NCBI GenBank assembly: GCA_027036095.1
Contig: JALVTA010000169.1
Location: 1-24,966 of the forward strand
Length of the DNA stretch: 24,966 nucleotides
DNA from: Thiotrichales bacterium
Lineage (GTDB): Bacteria; Pseudomonadota; Gammaproteobacteria; Thiomicrospirales; Thiomicrospiraceae
Direction of reading: 5' to 3'
Every line of letters begins with the position of its first letter. The first letter of the stretch is position 1. A model generated the notes under the pieces. That model was not told the DNA's origin. It saw nothing but the letters and a program-made list of their open reading frames with translations, and ran no database searches. Position numbers and translations under genes: made by a program. Below, piece after piece: positions 23,237 through 24,966 of this stretch.

Positions 23237-23251
23237 AATTACATTGTAATT
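23237..23251 (-). promoter_or_regulatory. probable operator/promoter of the mazEF operon
   Basis: Perfect 15-base palindrome AATTACA-T-TGTAATT, 23 bases before the mazE ATG. On the minus strand it contains TACAAT (23248–23243), a good -10; a weak TTCCCC lies 17 bases upstream. MazE-type antitoxins bind palindromes over their own promoter, so autoregulation is inferred. The patch is strikingly AT-rich for this genome. Confidence 0.6.
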
Positions 23252-23272
23252 ACTTGTGGCGATACGGGGAAG

Positions 23273-23294
23273 AAAAAGCGCCCCGAAGGGCGCT
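23273..23294 (-). terminator. rho-independent terminator after accC
   Basis: On the minus strand AGCGCCC (23294–23288), loop TTCG, GGGCGCT (23283–23277), then TTTT (23276–23273). It starts 5 bases after the accC stop and separates accBC transcription from mazEF-prmA-rlmD. Confidence 0.9.
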
Positions 23295-23298
23295 GCGG

Positions 23299-24648
<1,350 letters not shown>

Positions 24649-24654
24649 GGTGGC

Positions 24655-24966
24655 TTAATCCTGTTCGATGACAAACAGCGGCTGGCCAAACTCAACCGGT
24701 TCGGCGTTCTGCACCAGAATCTTCCTGATGGTGCCGGAGACTTCCGCCTCGATGGGGTTCATGATCTTCATCGCCTCGATGATGCACAGGGTGTCGCCCA
24801 CGTTCACATGGTCACCCACCTGCACGAAGGGGTCGGCATCCGGCGCCGGTGCGGCATAGAAGGTGCCCACCATGGGGGATTTGACCACAAAGCCGCTTTC
24901 CTCGGCGGCGTCGTTCTTCGCCGGCACGGGGGCGGGGTTGTCTGCGGCCGGGGTGGCGGCTGCAGG
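24655..24966 (-). CDS. accB: acetyl-CoA carboxylase biotin carrier protein, 5'-truncated by window edge
   Basis: The C-terminal 103 residues are visible. The Ala/Pro-rich linker (PAAATPAADNPAPVPAKND) leads into the biotinyl domain with KSPMVGTFYAAPAPDADPFV and IIEAMKIMNPIEAE, whose Lys carries biotin added by the ligase encoded at 6614. The N-terminal dimerisation part lies outside the window; the GTG at 24927 is an internal Val codon, not the start. First gene of accBC. Confidence 0.97.
   Translation of the reverse strand, partial: PAAATPAADNPAPVPAKNDAAEESGFVVKSPMVGTFYAAPAPDADPFVQVGDHVNVGDTLCIIEAMKIMNPIEAEVSGTIRKILVQNAEPVEFGQPLFVIEQD

Overview
The window is about 25 kb of GC-rich chromosome from a gammaproteobacterium. 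The evidence is the gene order rpsU–yqeY–dnaG–rpoD–tRNA-Ile2(CAT), with tsaD–plsY–folB divergent from it, together with accB–accC–(prmA), a GyrB carrying the long Gram-negative insert, and TRAP transporter genes. A phosphoribulokinase of the bacterial class I type sits directly behind gyrB. It hints at an autotroph using the Calvin cycle (for example a sulfur or hydrogen oxidiser), but no RuBisCO gene is visible, so this stays an inference. Most genes are core housekeeping genes, packed tightly and often overlapping. No insertion sequence, prophage, CRISPR array or rRNA gene was seen.

Layout. 1–3405: gyrB (5' end outside the window) and prkB, each followed by a hairpin. 3441–5547: a methyl-accepting chemotaxis protein with a NIT-type sensor domain, behind a good candidate sigma-54 promoter, ended by a strong terminator. 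5557–9264: a PAS-GGDEF diguanylate cyclase (minus), a biotin–protein ligase without an HTH domain (plus), and a TRAP transporter membrane pair dctQ-dctM (minus) without its binding protein. 9303–14757: priA, midA, a two-gene operon of small FliG-like proteins, folB and plsY, in alternating orientation. 14759–20578: tsaD divergent from the macromolecular-synthesis operon rpsU–yqeY–dnaG–rpoD, then tRNA-Ile2. 20602–24966 (all minus): accB (partial)–accC, a terminator, then mazE–mazF–prmA–rlmD, whose members all overlap.

Two parts stand out. First, 12820–13745 encodes two adjacent, translationally coupled proteins of about 154 residues that look like paralogs of each other. The first resembles the C-terminal domain of the flagellar switch protein FliG but lacks most of its torque-generating charges. 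They lie outside any flagellar cluster and have a near-consensus sigma-54 promoter, as does the chemoreceptor at 3494. They could be an undescribed accessory of motility or polarity. Second, a MazEF toxin–antitoxin pair sits between accC and prmA, so that two ribosome-methylation genes (L11 methyltransferase and a 23S rRNA m5U methyltransferase) follow the RNase toxin with overlapping start and stop codons and may be controlled by the antitoxin operator.

Regulatory reading: several genes (priA, midA, tsaD) have a -10-like hexamer only 7–8 nt before ATG and no Shine-Dalgarno sequence, which suggests leaderless mRNAs. The tRNA and rpoD promoters have extended -10 elements. A terminator-like hairpin precedes dnaG, and a promoter placed at its edge could escape it. 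All regulatory calls are by eye and none was computed.
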